A stretch of DNA of 64,000 nt, from NCBI GenBank assembly GCA_965216135.1, contig CBDCFL010000022.1:248001-312000 (forward strand), written 5' to 3'. The DNA comes from CBDCFL01 sp965216135 (lineage in GTDB: Bacteria; Pseudomonadota; Alphaproteobacteria; Rhodobacterales; Rhodobacteraceae). The translations under genes and the position numbers were made by a program. Positions 1-9,242 of this stretch are shown piece after piece. Numbering within the stretch: the first letter of the stretch is position 1; the number at the start of each line of letters is the position of its first letter. Under the pieces are notes generated by a model. The model searched no databases, had not been told where the DNA came from, and saw only the letters and a list, made by a program, of their open reading frames with translations.

Positions 1-1030
1 TGGTCACCAGCGCCTGACGCAAATAATGCGTCGGCGACAAAAGTTGCAGACCCTCGCGGTCTTCGCGGCCTGAATAGAGCGCCACCTCCCGGCGCCGCAA
101 CGCGTCATCGGCAAGCGCCACCGTACCGGCACTGCGTCGACCCTCTATTTCGAACCGGGTGATCCGGTTGCGCACCTCAGGCGGGGTGATCAGCCGCGCC
201 TCGGCCTCGCGCGCTCCGCTGGCGAATTGCGCCGTCGCGCGCGCCAGAATTCTGGTCGTACCGGCCGGATCGGGGCCGACCGCGACAAGTTGAACATCCG
301 CCGATGGACCAGTTTGAGCGCGCACCGCGCTCAACACGATCTCACCATCTTCCAGCAGTGGCGGACGCAGGGCGAAAACCGCTGCACCGCTTTGGACAAT
401 CTGAACCGGCCCGTGGGTTTCCAACTCGGCCAGCAGGTCGGCCCGCCAGTCGCGCTGCAACCCGTCTGAAAACCAAAGCGTCTCAAAGCTGCCCGCCAGT
501 TCGTCCGCCCAGGCCAAAACCTCATCGACCGGTTCCCAGGCCCGCGGGGCGATGCCCGCCAGCCGCGCTTGCCAGTCGCGCGCCGCCAAAAAGGGCAGGG
601 GCTCGCCATCGGCGGGACCGTCGCTCAGCGCAACATATGCGACCGGACGCCCCTGCCGCGAGGCCGCGTCGATCTCTGCCTCCATCCGGTCAATTCGCGC
701 CGGCCAGTCGGCGGCACTGGCCCAGCTCGCGTCGGCGACAATCAACAGCGGGCGCTCCGAAACGGCTGTCTGTTCAGGGTTCCAGACCGGACCGGCAAAA
801 CCGAATATCAACGCCGCGATCGCCAAACAGCGCAGCAACAACAGCCACCAGGGCGTGCGGTCTGTCTCGACATCGGCATCGCTTAGTCCCAACAGCAGCG
901 TAACCGCCGGAAACGGCCTGCGCACCGGTGCCGGCGGCACGGCGCGCAGCAATATCCAGATGATCGGCAGGGCCACCAGCGCCGCCAGCACCCATGGCGC
1001 CGTAAAGCCTATGCCAAATAGCGAAAACAT
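1..1030 (-). CDS. DUF4159/BatA-like membrane protein, 3' end outside window
   Basis: The reading frame opens with MFSLFGIGFTAPWVL and stays open to the left edge, so only about 343 N-terminal residues are visible. Residues 1-30 and about 60-85 are hydrophobic, matching the N-terminal double-transmembrane domain of BatA/DUF4159 proteins. The rest reads as a soluble von Willebrand-like region (IVADASWASA, WFSDGLQRDW). It follows the DUF58 gene with a TGATG stop/start overlap, so the two are co-translated in a moxR-DUF58-DUF4159 operon. Such clusters are thought to assist cell-envelope or complex assembly, but the exact job is unknown. The family assignment rests on gene order plus the N-terminal domain. 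Confidence 0.8.
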   Translation of the reverse strand, partial: MFSLFGIGFTAPWVLAALVALPIIWILLRAVPPAPVRRPFPAVTLLLGLSDADVETDRTPWWLLLLRCLAIAALIFGFAGPVWNPEQTAVSERPLLIVADASWASAADWPARIDRMEAEIDAASRQGRPVAYVALSDGPADGEPLPFLAARDWQARLAGIAPRAWEPVDEVLAWADELAGSFETLWFSDGLQRDWRADLLAELETHGPVQIVQSGAAVFALRPPLLEDGEIVLSAVRAQTGPSADVQLVAVGPDPAGTTRILARATAQFASGAREAEARLITPPEVRNRITRFEIEGRRSAGTVALADDALRRREVALYSGREDREGLQLLSPTHYLRQALVT

Positions 1031-1911
1031 CAGCGCCGTCGCTCCAGAGCGCGATAGGCCCACAACAGCGCGGCCTGCGCGGGCTGATCAGATCGCGCGG
1101 CATGCAACAGCCAGCCGGATTTGCGCGCTGCCTCGCCCAGAACCGCGCGCCGCGCCGCCAATCGGTCCAGATAGGCGGTTTTCAGATCGCGTGCTTTCAA
1201 TGTCTCATGCTCAACCGACCGGCTTATGCTCTCAAATATCGTCCGCCCGGTAAATGGAAATACCTCCTCCTGCGGGTCCAATATTTGCACTAACGCGCCG
1301 CGCACCCCGTGCGCAGCGTTGCGCGTTATCGCGGCGATCAACTTGCCCGGATCGCTCAGAAAATCCGAGATCAGAACAACTCGCGCGTGGGCCTGAACAG
1401 GGGTCAACTCTGGTGTCGCGTAATCCGGCGCGTCTTCGGGCTGCGCCAGCAAAGAAGTAGTGATACGACTGATCTGTGTCTCGCCGGTCGCTAGCCGAAG
1501 CCCGCCCGAACCAGCCAGCCCCACACGCTCGCCGCCCCGGATCAACAGGATCGCCAGCGCCAGCGCCAAGACCCGCGCCCGATCAGATTTGGCCGGCACA
1601 GAGCGCACTGAGGAGAACCGCATCGACTGTCCGGGATCGGCCCAGATCCAGATGCTTTGGGCGGCCTGCCATTCTTTTTGGCGCACAAAGTGCTGGTCCG
1701 AGCGCCCCGACCGGCGCCAGTCAACCGCGCGCGCTTCATCGCCGGGATGGGCGGGGCGGTATTGCCAGAATTCGTCGCCCCGACCGGCGCGCCTGCGCCC
1801 ATGCGTGCCCAGCATGATGTTGGTTGCCAGATGTTCGGCGTCCGCCAACAAGGGCGGCAACGGCGCTGCCAGCCTTTCGGCGCGTGCCCGGATGCTGCCA
1901 ACTGCTGTCAT
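1030..1911 (-). CDS. DUF58 domain-containing protein
   Basis: This 293-residue cytosolic protein carries the DUF58 signature ARAVDWRRSGRSD near residues 62-74, followed by a VWA-like fold (WIWADPGQSM, VVLISDFLSD). DUF58 proteins pair with MoxR ATPases, which are thought to remodel a partner. The upstream moxR stop overlaps this ATG by 4 nt (ATGA) and the downstream DUF4159 gene overlaps at TGATG, giving a tightly coupled operon. No membrane segment is evident, unlike many DUF58 relatives that have two N-terminal helices, so membrane attachment would come from the DUF4159 partner. The biochemical function is not known. Confidence 0.88.
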   Translation of the reverse strand: MTAVGSIRARAERLAAPLPPLLADAEHLATNIMLGTHGRRRAGRGDEFWQYRPAHPGDEARAVDWRRSGRSDQHFVRQKEWQAAQSIWIWADPGQSMRFSSVRSVPAKSDRARVLALALAILLIRGGERVGLAGSGGLRLATGETQISRITTSLLAQPEDAPDYATPELTPVQAHARVVLISDFLSDPGKLIAAITRNAAHGVRGALVQILDPQEEVFPFTGRTIFESISRSVEHETLKARDLKTAYLDRLAARRAVLGEAARKSGWLLHAARSDQPAQAALLWAYRALERRR

Positions 1912-2915
1912 GCAGCGGCCTCAGTTGCACCCAGCTGAGCGAGCGTCGAACCGATCAGACCTTCCAGCGTTGCCCCTTCTGCGAGTGCTGCGAATGACAG
2001 CGCCATGCGGTGGCGCAACACTGATGGCGCCATGGCTGCGACATCTGATGACGAAGGCGCAAGCCGTCCTGCCAACAATGCGCGGGCCCGCGATGTCAAC
2101 ATCAGCGCCTGCGCGGCCCTTGGCCCGGGACCCCAGGCAACCTGCGCGCGTACGGCCTCGGATGCAGAGCTGTCATCAGGACGAAAGGCGCGCACGACAT
2201 CAAGGATATGTTCGACAACGCTGTCACCAATTGGCATCCGTCTGAGCAGCATCTGTGCCGCAGTCAGCTCACCGGCTGCAAAAACCTGATGCGCCTGCTG
2301 TTCGGTGGCACCGGTCGTGGCCAGCAAAATGTCCTTTTCGGCGGCGCGCGCCGGGTAGTCCACGTCAATCTGCAGCAGGAACCGGTCCAGCTGCGCTTCG
2401 GGCAGGGGATAGGTGCCTTCTTGCTCGATCGGGTTTTGCGTGGCCAAAACGTGAAACGGCGCGGGCAATCCGTGTGCCTGTCCGGCGATCGTCACCGAAC
2501 GCTCCTGCATTGCTTGCAAAAGCGCCGATTGCGTGCGCGGGCTGGCGCGGTTGATCTCGTCGGCCATCAGCAGCTGACAAAAAACCGGTCCTTCGATGAA
2601 ACGAAACGCCCGGCTGCCGTCGGCGCCGGTTTCCAACACTTCCGAGCCCAGAATATCGGCTGGCATCAGATCGGGCGTAAATTGCACCCGCGCGCTCATC
2701 AGGCCCATCACGGTCGACAATGTTTCAACCAGCCGCGTCTTGCCCAGCCCCGGCAGGCCGACCACCAGCCCATGCCCGCCACACAAAAGTGCCGAAAGCA
2801 CCAGCTCGACAACCTCCGGCTGACCCATGAAACGGGTTTCAATACTCGACCTGGCAGCGGCGAGTTTCTCACCCAGCGCTTCTATTTCTGCCACCAGATC
2901 CTGCGGCTCGGCCAT
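1908..2915 (-). CDS. MoxR family AAA+ ATPase
   Basis: A 335-residue AAA+ ATPase of the MoxR group. The Walker A region GLPGLGKTRLVETL lies near residues 68-81, Walker B is LLMADEINRASPRTQSALL, and the sensor region is VLATQNPIEQEGTYPLPEAQ. Members act as chaperone-like ATPases for metal- or cofactor-dependent complexes and work with VWA proteins, here the DUF58 and DUF4159 partners downstream. The frame is open further upstream, but the ATG at 2915 has an AGGAG box 7 nt before it and begins MAEPQDL, so it is preferred. The gene is divergent from the DUF1285 gene, with about 76 bp between the two starts. Confidence 0.92.
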   Translation of the reverse strand: MAEPQDLVAEIEALGEKLAAARSSIETRFMGQPEVVELVLSALLCGGHGLVVGLPGLGKTRLVETLSTVMGLMSARVQFTPDLMPADILGSEVLETGADGSRAFRFIEGPVFCQLLMADEINRASPRTQSALLQAMQERSVTIAGQAHGLPAPFHVLATQNPIEQEGTYPLPEAQLDRFLLQIDVDYPARAAEKDILLATTGATEQQAHQVFAAGELTAAQMLLRRMPIGDSVVEHILDVVRAFRPDDSSASEAVRAQVAWGPGPRAAQALMLTSRARALLAGRLAPSSSDVAAMAPSVLRHRMALSFAALAEGATLEGLIGSTLAQLGATEAAA

Positions 2916-2991
2916 GACAATGCTCCTGCTTTGGCTATACGCTCGTATTAAATGCAACTATCGTCCCGGCTTCAAATGGCAATCGCGCAAT

Positions 2992-3582
2992 ATGAATGAA
3001 AAGAATGTGAAACCCAGCGCCGAGAGCCTCGCCGGCGCCGCGCGCAAGGCGTCAAAACGCGGATTGCCGCCTGTTCACCTGTGGAATCCGCCCTTTTGCG
3101 GCGACCTCGACATGCGCATCGCCCGTGACGGGACGTGGTTTTACCTTGGCACCCCGATCGGGCGGATCGAATTGGTCAAGCTTTTTTCGACCATATTACG
3201 AAAAGACGGGGACGATTATGTCCTCGTCACCCCGGTCGAAAAGGTCGGCATTACCGTCGATGACGCACCATTTGTAGCTGTGGATTTCAATGCGAAGGGG
3301 CAGAGCCGCGATCAGGTGCTGACTTTTGAAACAAATGTCGGCGACAAGGCGGTCGCCGGGCCAGATAACCCGATCCGTGTCGTGCGCGATGCCGATACCG
3401 GCGAACCTGCGCCTTACGTGCTGGTGCGCGCCAATCTCGAAGCCCTGATTGACCGCAAGAGCTTTTACCGGCTGGTCGAGATCGGCGCGCATGAAGACGT
3501 GGATGGCGAGCGCTGGTTTGGCCTCTGGTCGAGCGGCGAATTCTTTGCGGTGATCCCGTCGTCCGAGCTTTCGGAGGAATGA
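2992..3582 (+). CDS. DUF1285 domain-containing protein
   Basis: A 196-residue soluble protein that matches the DUF1285 family through the motifs LPPVHLWNPPFCGDLDM near the N-terminus, RDGTWFYLGTPIGR, and LVTPVEKVGITVDDAPF. The start at 2992 (MNEKNVKPSAES) fits the family length. The open frame upstream to 2827 lies opposite moxR and is not coding. In alphaproteobacteria this family often sits divergent from a moxR operon, as here. Its function is unknown. The next gene begins 13 nt downstream, so they may share a transcript. Confidence 0.85.
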   Translation: MNEKNVKPSAESLAGAARKASKRGLPPVHLWNPPFCGDLDMRIARDGTWFYLGTPIGRIELVKLFSTILRKDGDDYVLVTPVEKVGITVDDAPFVAVDFNAKGQSRDQVLTFETNVGDKAVAGPDNPIRVVRDADTGEPAPYVLVRANLEALIDRKSFYRLVEIGAHEDVDGERWFGLWSSGEFFAVIPSSELSEE

Positions 3583-3594
3583 GGGCGGAAGACA

Positions 3595-4015
3595 ATGACC
3601 ATTGCGCAAATGAACTGGGCACCGATGAAATATCCGCTCGATGACCCGCGAATGCGCGAGTTCAGCGACGCACTTGCCGCGGTTTTTCGCGAAGCCGAGC
3701 TCCACCCCGGGTTTATCTGGCGCATCCCTGACGATCAGGCCGCACAAGAGCTCACTGCGCTCGGCCATAATGATCTGATGTCGGCTACCGTGTCGGTTTG
3801 GAAGTCAGTGGCGGATTTGCGCGATTACACTTTCAATTCCCGCCATGTGGTTCGTTGAGCGCGGTGCGGAATGGTTCGATCCTGTGGTTTCGCTGCAACT
3901 GGTGATTTGGAACGTCGAGGCTGGTGCGAGGCCGGGTATTGCCGAAGCTTTCGTGCGGCTTGACCATTTGCGCGCAAACGGGCCGGATGCGTTTGCCTAT
4001 GGCTGGGCAGATTAA
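3595..4015 (+). pseudogene. DUF3291 domain-containing protein, frameshifted
   Basis: The first frame gives MTIAQMNWAPMKYPLDDPRM through YTFNSRH and stops after 87 residues at 3858. A second frame resumes at once with WFVERGAEWFDPVVSLQLV and ends HLRANGPDAFAYGWAD at 4015. Together they make one DUF3291-type protein of about 140 residues, the normal family length. The frame change lies within 3844-3853 (catgtggttc), where a single extra base would explain it. DUF3291 proteins are small haem-binding-like ferredoxin-fold proteins of unclear role. This is a recent lesion or a sequencing error, because both halves are otherwise undamaged. Confidence 0.78.
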
Positions 4016-4063
4016 TCGCGTTTCAGTCGCCGCTGTGGTGCCCCGTCGAATATCCTTGCTCGC

Positions 4064-4987
4064 TCAGGTTTTGCGCTGCGCTACAAGCACGCCGATACAC
4101 ACGATTGCCGCGCCAATGGCCTGCGGCCAGATCCACGCGGCCCCAAGCGCCAACATCAGGATCATCACGTAAAACGGTGCGGCGTTGAAATGAAACGAGG
4201 TCAGGGCAATCCCCATCCGGGCAACGGCCCCGAGATAAAAGAACTGCGACGCCGCCATGGAGACGACGCCGTAGATCAGCAGCAGGGAAAATTGATCCCG
4301 CGTGATGATGTCACCCGGCAACTCGGTCACGCCGCACATTACCGACAGCGCGAGCAATGCCGCCGTGAACAACAGACCGCCCGCAAATGTGATCGTCGTG
4401 CGACCCAGCGTGGTCATTTCGGGAAACTCGCGCACCGCCGCACGGCCACCCCACGAAAACAACGCGCCCGAGGCCAGACAAATCAGCGCCCCAAAGCCGA
4501 AATTCGGGATCGCGGCGCCACCGGATGCGACCGCGCCGCCGATCACGGCTGCGCCCAGACCTGCGACATACCGCCCATGCAGGCGTCTGCCATCCAGCAC
4601 AATTTCAATCAGCGTCGCCGCAATTGGCGTTGCCGCAATGACGATCGCAACCGTAACGGGATCGGTCAGCCATTGCGCCAGCACCAGCAGATAGGCGCCC
4701 AGTCCAAACCCCAGGCCGCCGACAAATATGGCCCGTCTCCAACGCGCGTGGACCACCGTGCGCCAGCCCTCTGCCAGCACCCAGAGCGGGATGAGGAACG
4801 CCATGACGATTGCAAATCTGGCGGTGATCAGAAACAACGGATCCCAGTCGGCAAGCAAAACCTCGGCCACCGGAAATGCGGTCGCCCACAACAGCATCGA
4901 CACTATCGCCAGCGCGTTACCGCCCAGCCTTGGATCGGCGCGCAGCGGGCTTGTGCCCATGCGAATGGGTTCGGGGCTGGTGGCCAT
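4064..4987 (-). CDS. DMT superfamily (EamA) transporter
   Basis: A 307-residue inner-membrane protein with about ten hydrophobic helices arranged as two EamA repeats. The first starts NALAIVSMLLWATAFPVAE; the second begins around residue 165 with GALICLASGALFSWGGRAA. This is the drug/metabolite exporter fold. Substrates range from amino acids to metabolites and cannot be told from sequence. It is convergent with the DUF3291 pseudogene and stands alone. A 156-bp non-coding stretch on its 5' side probably holds its promoter. Confidence 0.88.
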   Translation of the reverse strand: MATSPEPIRMGTSPLRADPRLGGNALAIVSMLLWATAFPVAEVLLADWDPLFLITARFAIVMAFLIPLWVLAEGWRTVVHARWRRAIFVGGLGFGLGAYLLVLAQWLTDPVTVAIVIAATPIAATLIEIVLDGRRLHGRYVAGLGAAVIGGAVASGGAAIPNFGFGALICLASGALFSWGGRAAVREFPEMTTLGRTTITFAGGLLFTAALLALSVMCGVTELPGDIITRDQFSLLLIYGVVSMAASQFFYLGAVARMGIALTSFHFNAAPFYVMILMLALGAAWIWPQAIGAAIVCIGVLVAQRKT

Positions 4988-5143
4988 GTTCCGTCACTTT
5001 TTTTGGGGGGCAAACGACGGACAATCGACCGCCTGCCTGACATCCATTTGACAAAATTTCGCGCCCCGGTCGCGCCAATTTCCGACATCGGGTCGTTTTT
5101 TGACTTGGGCTTTCGTGCTGTCTGTCCGTGACCTGCGGCGCGA

Positions 5144-5373
5144 TCAGGTATACCTAGGCGCGCGTTTCTGCATATTGGCCATCACCGCCTCGATCTGATT
5201 TGGTGCCAGGGCTGCATCCGCCGGCGTATGCCAGCTTTCATCCACCAGCATGCCGCTGTTTTTTTTGTAAATCTTCAGCCACAACTCCGGTTGATCATGA
5301 TTTCACCCAGCCAGTCGTAGATGGCGTAGGGGCTGTCAAAGGGCCGGATGCGGGCGGGATCGGGAATGGGCAT
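5144..5373 (-). pseudogene. YdeI/OmpD-associated-like protein, frameshifted remnant
   Basis: The frame starts MPIPDPARIRPFDSPYAIYD and fails after WLGE. Restoring one base near 5300 gives WLGEHHDQPELWLKIYKKNSG, the conserved start of the YdeI/OmpD-associated family. The sequence after that (MLVDESWHTPADAALAP to a stop at 5144) no longer matches the roughly 190-residue family, so most of the body is missing or replaced. This is a degraded remnant, not an expressed gene. The single missing base is seen directly; the family call depends on the first 40 residues only. Confidence 0.5.
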
Positions 5374-5394
5374 GTTGAACCTCGGCTCCTGTTG

Positions 5395-8181
5395 TCAATG
5401 CGCCTCGGCCCAATTTGCGCCCTGTCCCGCATCCACCACCAGCGGCACGTCGAGTTTCACCGCCGGCATCGCCGCGCCTTCCATCACTTCACGGACCCGT
5501 TCAATCACCGGCTCCACCGCGCCCTCATCCACTTCGAAAATCAACTCATCATGCACCTGCAACAGCATAGTCGCGGGCAGGTCGGCGATGGCATCATCCA
5601 TCCGGATCATCGCGCGGCGGATGGTATCGGCCGCCGTGCCCTGGATCGGGGCATTGATCGCGGCGCGCTTGGCAAAGCCCCCGTGCGGGCCGCGCGCGTT
5701 AATCTCGGGCGTGTGGATTTTGCGGCCGAAAAGCGTTTGGACGAACCCGTGCTCCTTCGCAAAGGCCACCGTGTCGTCCATGTAAGCGCGAATGCCGGGA
5801 AAGCGCTCGAAATAGCGGTCGATGAAGGCCTGCGCCTCTTTGCGGGGAATCCGCAGATTGCGCGCCAGACCCCAGCCGGAAATGCCGTAAATCACCCCGA
5901 AATTGATCGCCTTGGCCTGGCGGCGCACATCCGGCGTCATCGCATCCAGTGGCACGCCGAACATCTCAGCCGCGGTCATCGCGTGAATATCCTGGCCCTC
6001 GCGGAACGCGCTTTTGAGTGCGTCAATCCCGGCGGTATGCGCCAGAATGCGCAACTCTATCTGCGAATAATCCAGTGATACCAGCACCTTGCCAGGTTCA
6101 GCAATGAACGCCTCGCGTATGCGACGCCCGTCCTCGGTACGCACCGGAATGTTTTGCAGGTTCGGATCGGTCGAGGCCAGCCGCCCGGTATTGGCCCCGG
6201 CAATAGCGTAGGATGTGTGTACGCGACCGGTCTTGGCATTGATGTGGTCCTGCAGAGAGTCAGTATAGGTCGATTTCAGCTTTTGCAGCTGCCGGTAGTC
6301 CAGAACGCGGGCCGGAAAGTCGTGTTCGGTGGCCAGATCTTCCAGCATGTCGGCCGGGGTTGACCATTGGCCGGTCTTGGTTTTCTTGCCGCCCTGCAGT
6401 GACATTTTGTCGAACAAAATTTCGCCGACCTGCGCAGGTGATTGAACGTTAAACCTTTCTCCGGCCAGCTCGTGCAACTCGGCCTCCAGCCCGGCCATTT
6501 TCTGGGCAAAGGCGTTGGACATGCGCGACAGCGTATCGCGGTCCACCTTCACACCGGCCATCTCCATTTTCGCCAGTACCGGCACCAGAGGGCGCTCCAT
6601 CGTCTCGTAAACTGTTGTCACCTGCGCGCGGTGCAGTTCCGGCTTGAATTGCTGCCACAGCCTGAGCGTCACATCAGCATCTTCGGCCGCATATTTCACC
6701 GCGTCTTCCAGCGGCACCCGGTCGAAGGTGATCGCCGATTTTCCGGTGCCCAAGAGCGTCTTGATCGAAATCGGATTATGGTCCAGATAGCGCTCGGACA
6801 GCACATCCATACCGTGATTGTGGACCCCGGCATTCATCGCATAAGACATCAGCATGGTGTCATCTATCGGGGCCACCGCAACACCGTAGCGGGCTAATAT
6901 CTTGGCGTCGTATTTCATGTTCTGTCCGATTTTCAGAACCGCGTCGTCCTGCAGCACCGGGCGCAGCATATCCAGAGCTTCGTCTACAGCCATCTGCCCC
7001 TCGGCCAGATCATCGCTGCCAAACAGATCGTCGGTGGCCGATACTTTATGGATCAGCGGCACATAGCACGCCTCGCCGGGCTCCACGCTCAGACAAATGC
7101 CGACCAGCTCGGCGGTCATCTCGTCCAGCCCGGTCGTCTCTGTATCAACCGCCATATATCCACACGCGTTGATCCGGTTGATCCAGACCTGCAGCGCGCC
7201 CGCATCGCGCACACATTCGTACTTGTCCGGGTCAATCGGCGGCGCTTCGGGCGCGTCGGCAACAGGTGCGGCATCCGGAATAACCGGCGTCTCAACCCCC
7301 AGCTTTTCGGCCACGCGTTTGGACATGATGCGAAATTCCATCGAGGCGAGGAAATCCAGCAGCGTATCGGCCTCCGGGTCGTGCACTTCCAGAGAGTCCA
7401 GCCCGAAATCCAGCTCCATCGCACTGTCGAGCGTCACTAACTGCCGCGACAGGCGGATCAGTTCGGCATTATCGGTCAGGCTCTCGCGTCGCTTGGGCTG
7501 TTTGATCTCGCCCGCGCGCTCCAGCAATGCGTCCAGATCGCCATATTCGTTGATCAGCAATGCCGCGGTTTTGATGCCGATCCCCGGCGCGCCGGGCACA
7601 TTATCCACCGAGTCACCGGCCAGCGCCTGCACATCCACCACCCGCTCCGGCCCGACTCCAAATTTCTCGATCACCCCGTCGCGGTCGATTCGCTTGTTCT
7701 TCATCGGGTCCAGCATCTCGACCCCGCCGCCGACCAGTTGCATCAGGTCCTTGTCGGATGACACAATCGTAACCCGCCCGCCGGCATCGCGCGCCACAAA
7801 TGCCAGCGTGGCGATGATGTCATCGGCCTCAAACCCCTCGATCTCGATGCAGGCGACATTAAACGCCTGCGTCGCATCTCGGGTCAGCGGAAATTGCGGG
7901 ATCAGGTCTTCGGGCACCGGTGGCCGGTTGGCCTTGTATTGGTCATAAATGTCGTTCCTGAACGACTTGCCAGAATAGTCAAATATCACCGCCACATGGG
8001 TCGGCGCATCGTCGCCTTTGCGGTCCTCGATGATCTTGAACAGCATATTGCAGAAGCCATTGACCGCCCCGATTGGCAACCCATCGGACTTGCGCGTCAA
8101 AGGCGGCAGCGCATGATAGGCCCGGAAAATAAACGCCGAGCCGTCGATCAGATGCAGGTGGTGGCCTTTGCCGAAACTCAT
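5395..8181 (-). CDS. polA: DNA polymerase I
   Basis: A 928-residue polymerase with all three domains. The 5'-3' exonuclease is at the N-terminus (LIDGSAFIFRAYHALPPL, GFEADDIIATLA, VSSDKDLMQLV). The 3'-5' exonuclease keeps its acidic motif (MAVDTETTGLD). The polymerase core has motif A (VSLDYSQIELRILAH), motif B (RRQAKAINFGVIYGISGWG) and motif C (LQVHDELIFEV). It fills gaps after Okazaki primer removal and in excision repair. The frame extends upstream to 8241, but the ATG at 8181 has GGGAG 6 nt before it and starts just ahead of the conserved LIDGS, so it is used. Confidence 0.97.
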   Translation of the reverse strand: MSFGKGHHLHLIDGSAFIFRAYHALPPLTRKSDGLPIGAVNGFCNMLFKIIEDRKGDDAPTHVAVIFDYSGKSFRNDIYDQYKANRPPVPEDLIPQFPLTRDATQAFNVACIEIEGFEADDIIATLAFVARDAGGRVTIVSSDKDLMQLVGGGVEMLDPMKNKRIDRDGVIEKFGVGPERVVDVQALAGDSVDNVPGAPGIGIKTAALLINEYGDLDALLERAGEIKQPKRRESLTDNAELIRLSRQLVTLDSAMELDFGLDSLEVHDPEADTLLDFLASMEFRIMSKRVAEKLGVETPVIPDAAPVADAPEAPPIDPDKYECVRDAGALQVWINRINACGYMAVDTETTGLDEMTAELVGICLSVEPGEACYVPLIHKVSATDDLFGSDDLAEGQMAVDEALDMLRPVLQDDAVLKIGQNMKYDAKILARYGVAVAPIDDTMLMSYAMNAGVHNHGMDVLSERYLDHNPISIKTLLGTGKSAITFDRVPLEDAVKYAAEDADVTLRLWQQFKPELHRAQVTTVYETMERPLVPVLAKMEMAGVKVDRDTLSRMSNAFAQKMAGLEAELHELAGERFNVQSPAQVGEILFDKMSLQGGKKTKTGQWSTPADMLEDLATEHDFPARVLDYRQLQKLKSTYTDSLQDHINAKTGRVHTSYAIAGANTGRLASTDPNLQNIPVRTEDGRRIREAFIAEPGKVLVSLDYSQIELRILAHTAGIDALKSAFREGQDIHAMTAAEMFGVPLDAMTPDVRRQAKAINFGVIYGISGWGLARNLRIPRKEAQAFIDRYFERFPGIRAYMDDTVAFAKEHGFVQTLFGRKIHTPEINARGPHGGFAKRAAINAPIQGTAADTIRRAMIRMDDAIADLPATMLLQVHDELIFEVDEGAVEPVIERVREVMEGAAMPAVKLDVPLVVDAGQGANWAEAH

Positions 8182-8382
8182 GGCGTGCTCCCGGTCACTT
8201 ACCCAAAATGTTGCCATGATCGACGCGAAAGTGCCAGACATCTTGCCGACTGGTCGGCTTCTTCTTTTTCAAAATACTCAATTGTAATAGCAACCGCTCA
8301 TCAGGCCCGTCCGGGCTTTCCCTGCTGGATCAGCGTCGCGCGTCCGAAAGGGCGCAGAAGGTAAGTTTATCTATTCCAACTA

Positions 8383-9220
8383 GGGGGTGTTGACGTTCAT
8401 CGTGTTTGAATGACGATTGCAGCAAGCGAGATGAATGCTTTGAAGCTGTCATCTGTTTTGCAGGAACGCATTGCGATCCCTCTGTATTCCTTCAGCTTTC
8501 CGAAGAAGTTTTCGACCAGGTGACGCCATTTGTAGGTGTGGCGGTCGAACTCCGCCGGGAAGCGGCGGTTTGATTTTGGAGGGATTACCGGCTCGATCCC
8601 GGCACTGGTCAGCGCTTCGCGCAGCCAGTTCGCGTCGAAGGCACGGTCGGCGAGAAACTGGTCGCAGGTGAGGCCCTCGATCAGTGCGGCGGTACCCCGC
8701 AGGTCATGCGCCTGACCGGGCAGAAGGCGGAAGTCGATCAGATTGCCGAGCGCGTCCGTCAGAGCCATGATCTTTGTCGTTATCCCGCCGCGAGAGCGTC
8801 CGATGGCTTGGCTTTGAGTCCCCCTTTTGCGCCCTGACCGTGTCGGTGGACTTTGACGATACTACCGTCGATCATCGTGTATTCGAAGTCTGCATCTTCG
8901 GCTAATACCCTGAACATACGATAGAAAGCGTCGGCCCTCACCCACCTTCGGAAGCGCTTGAACACGCTGTTCCAGCGCCCGAACTCTTCCGGCAGGTCGC
9001 GCCAGGGGCATCCGGTCCGCGAGATCCAGAGAACTGCCTCGACAAACCGGCGCGGGTCAGGGCCGGTGCGACCGGGGTCGCATTCCCGGCCAAGGCAGTG
9101 CGGTGCGATGACAGCCCATTGGGCGTCGGTCAGAACTGTGCGGATCAAGGCTGCTCTCCTCTGTTTGCAACCTTGAATCAGTCATCAGCCGATTTGGGAA
9201 TCCCTAAACGTCAACAAGCC
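8383..9220 (-). mobile_element. IS5-family (IS427-like) insertion sequence
   Basis: An 838-bp element bounded by imperfect inverted repeats, GGGGGTGTTGACGTT on the left and GGGCTTGTTGACGTT (complement) on the right. A CTA trinucleotide lies directly outside both ends (8380-8382 and 9221-9223), as expected for IS427-group target duplication. It carries the usual two overlapping transposase frames. It sits between polA and an IS1595-family remnant that begins only 22 bp away. No host gene is obviously cut. Confidence 0.85.
8397..9148 (-). CDS. IS5-family transposase, two frames joined by frameshifting
   Basis: OrfA (9148-8780, 122 residues, MIRTVLTDAQWAVIAPH) holds the DUF4096 N-terminal region and the first catalytic aspartate context (YTMIDGSIVKVHRHGQG). 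OrfB (8768-8397) holds LLPGQAHDLRG, LADRAFDANWLR and the glutamate motif YKWRHLVENFFGKLKEYR. The family sequence continues from HGQGAKGGLKA into QAIGRSRGGITTKI only if the frame changes near 8825-8845, where a run of five G precedes CTCAAAG. Ribosomal frameshifting at this point is normal for this group, so the element may be functional. Confidence 0.85.
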
Positions 9221-9242
9221 CTAATCTCACATAAACTAAACC

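Noticed and set aside
4190..5131. 313-codon open frame on the plus strand
   Set aside because: It lies opposite the EamA transporter, has a His/Arg/Gln-rich composition typical of antisense frames in high-GC DNA, and has no family match or ribosome site.
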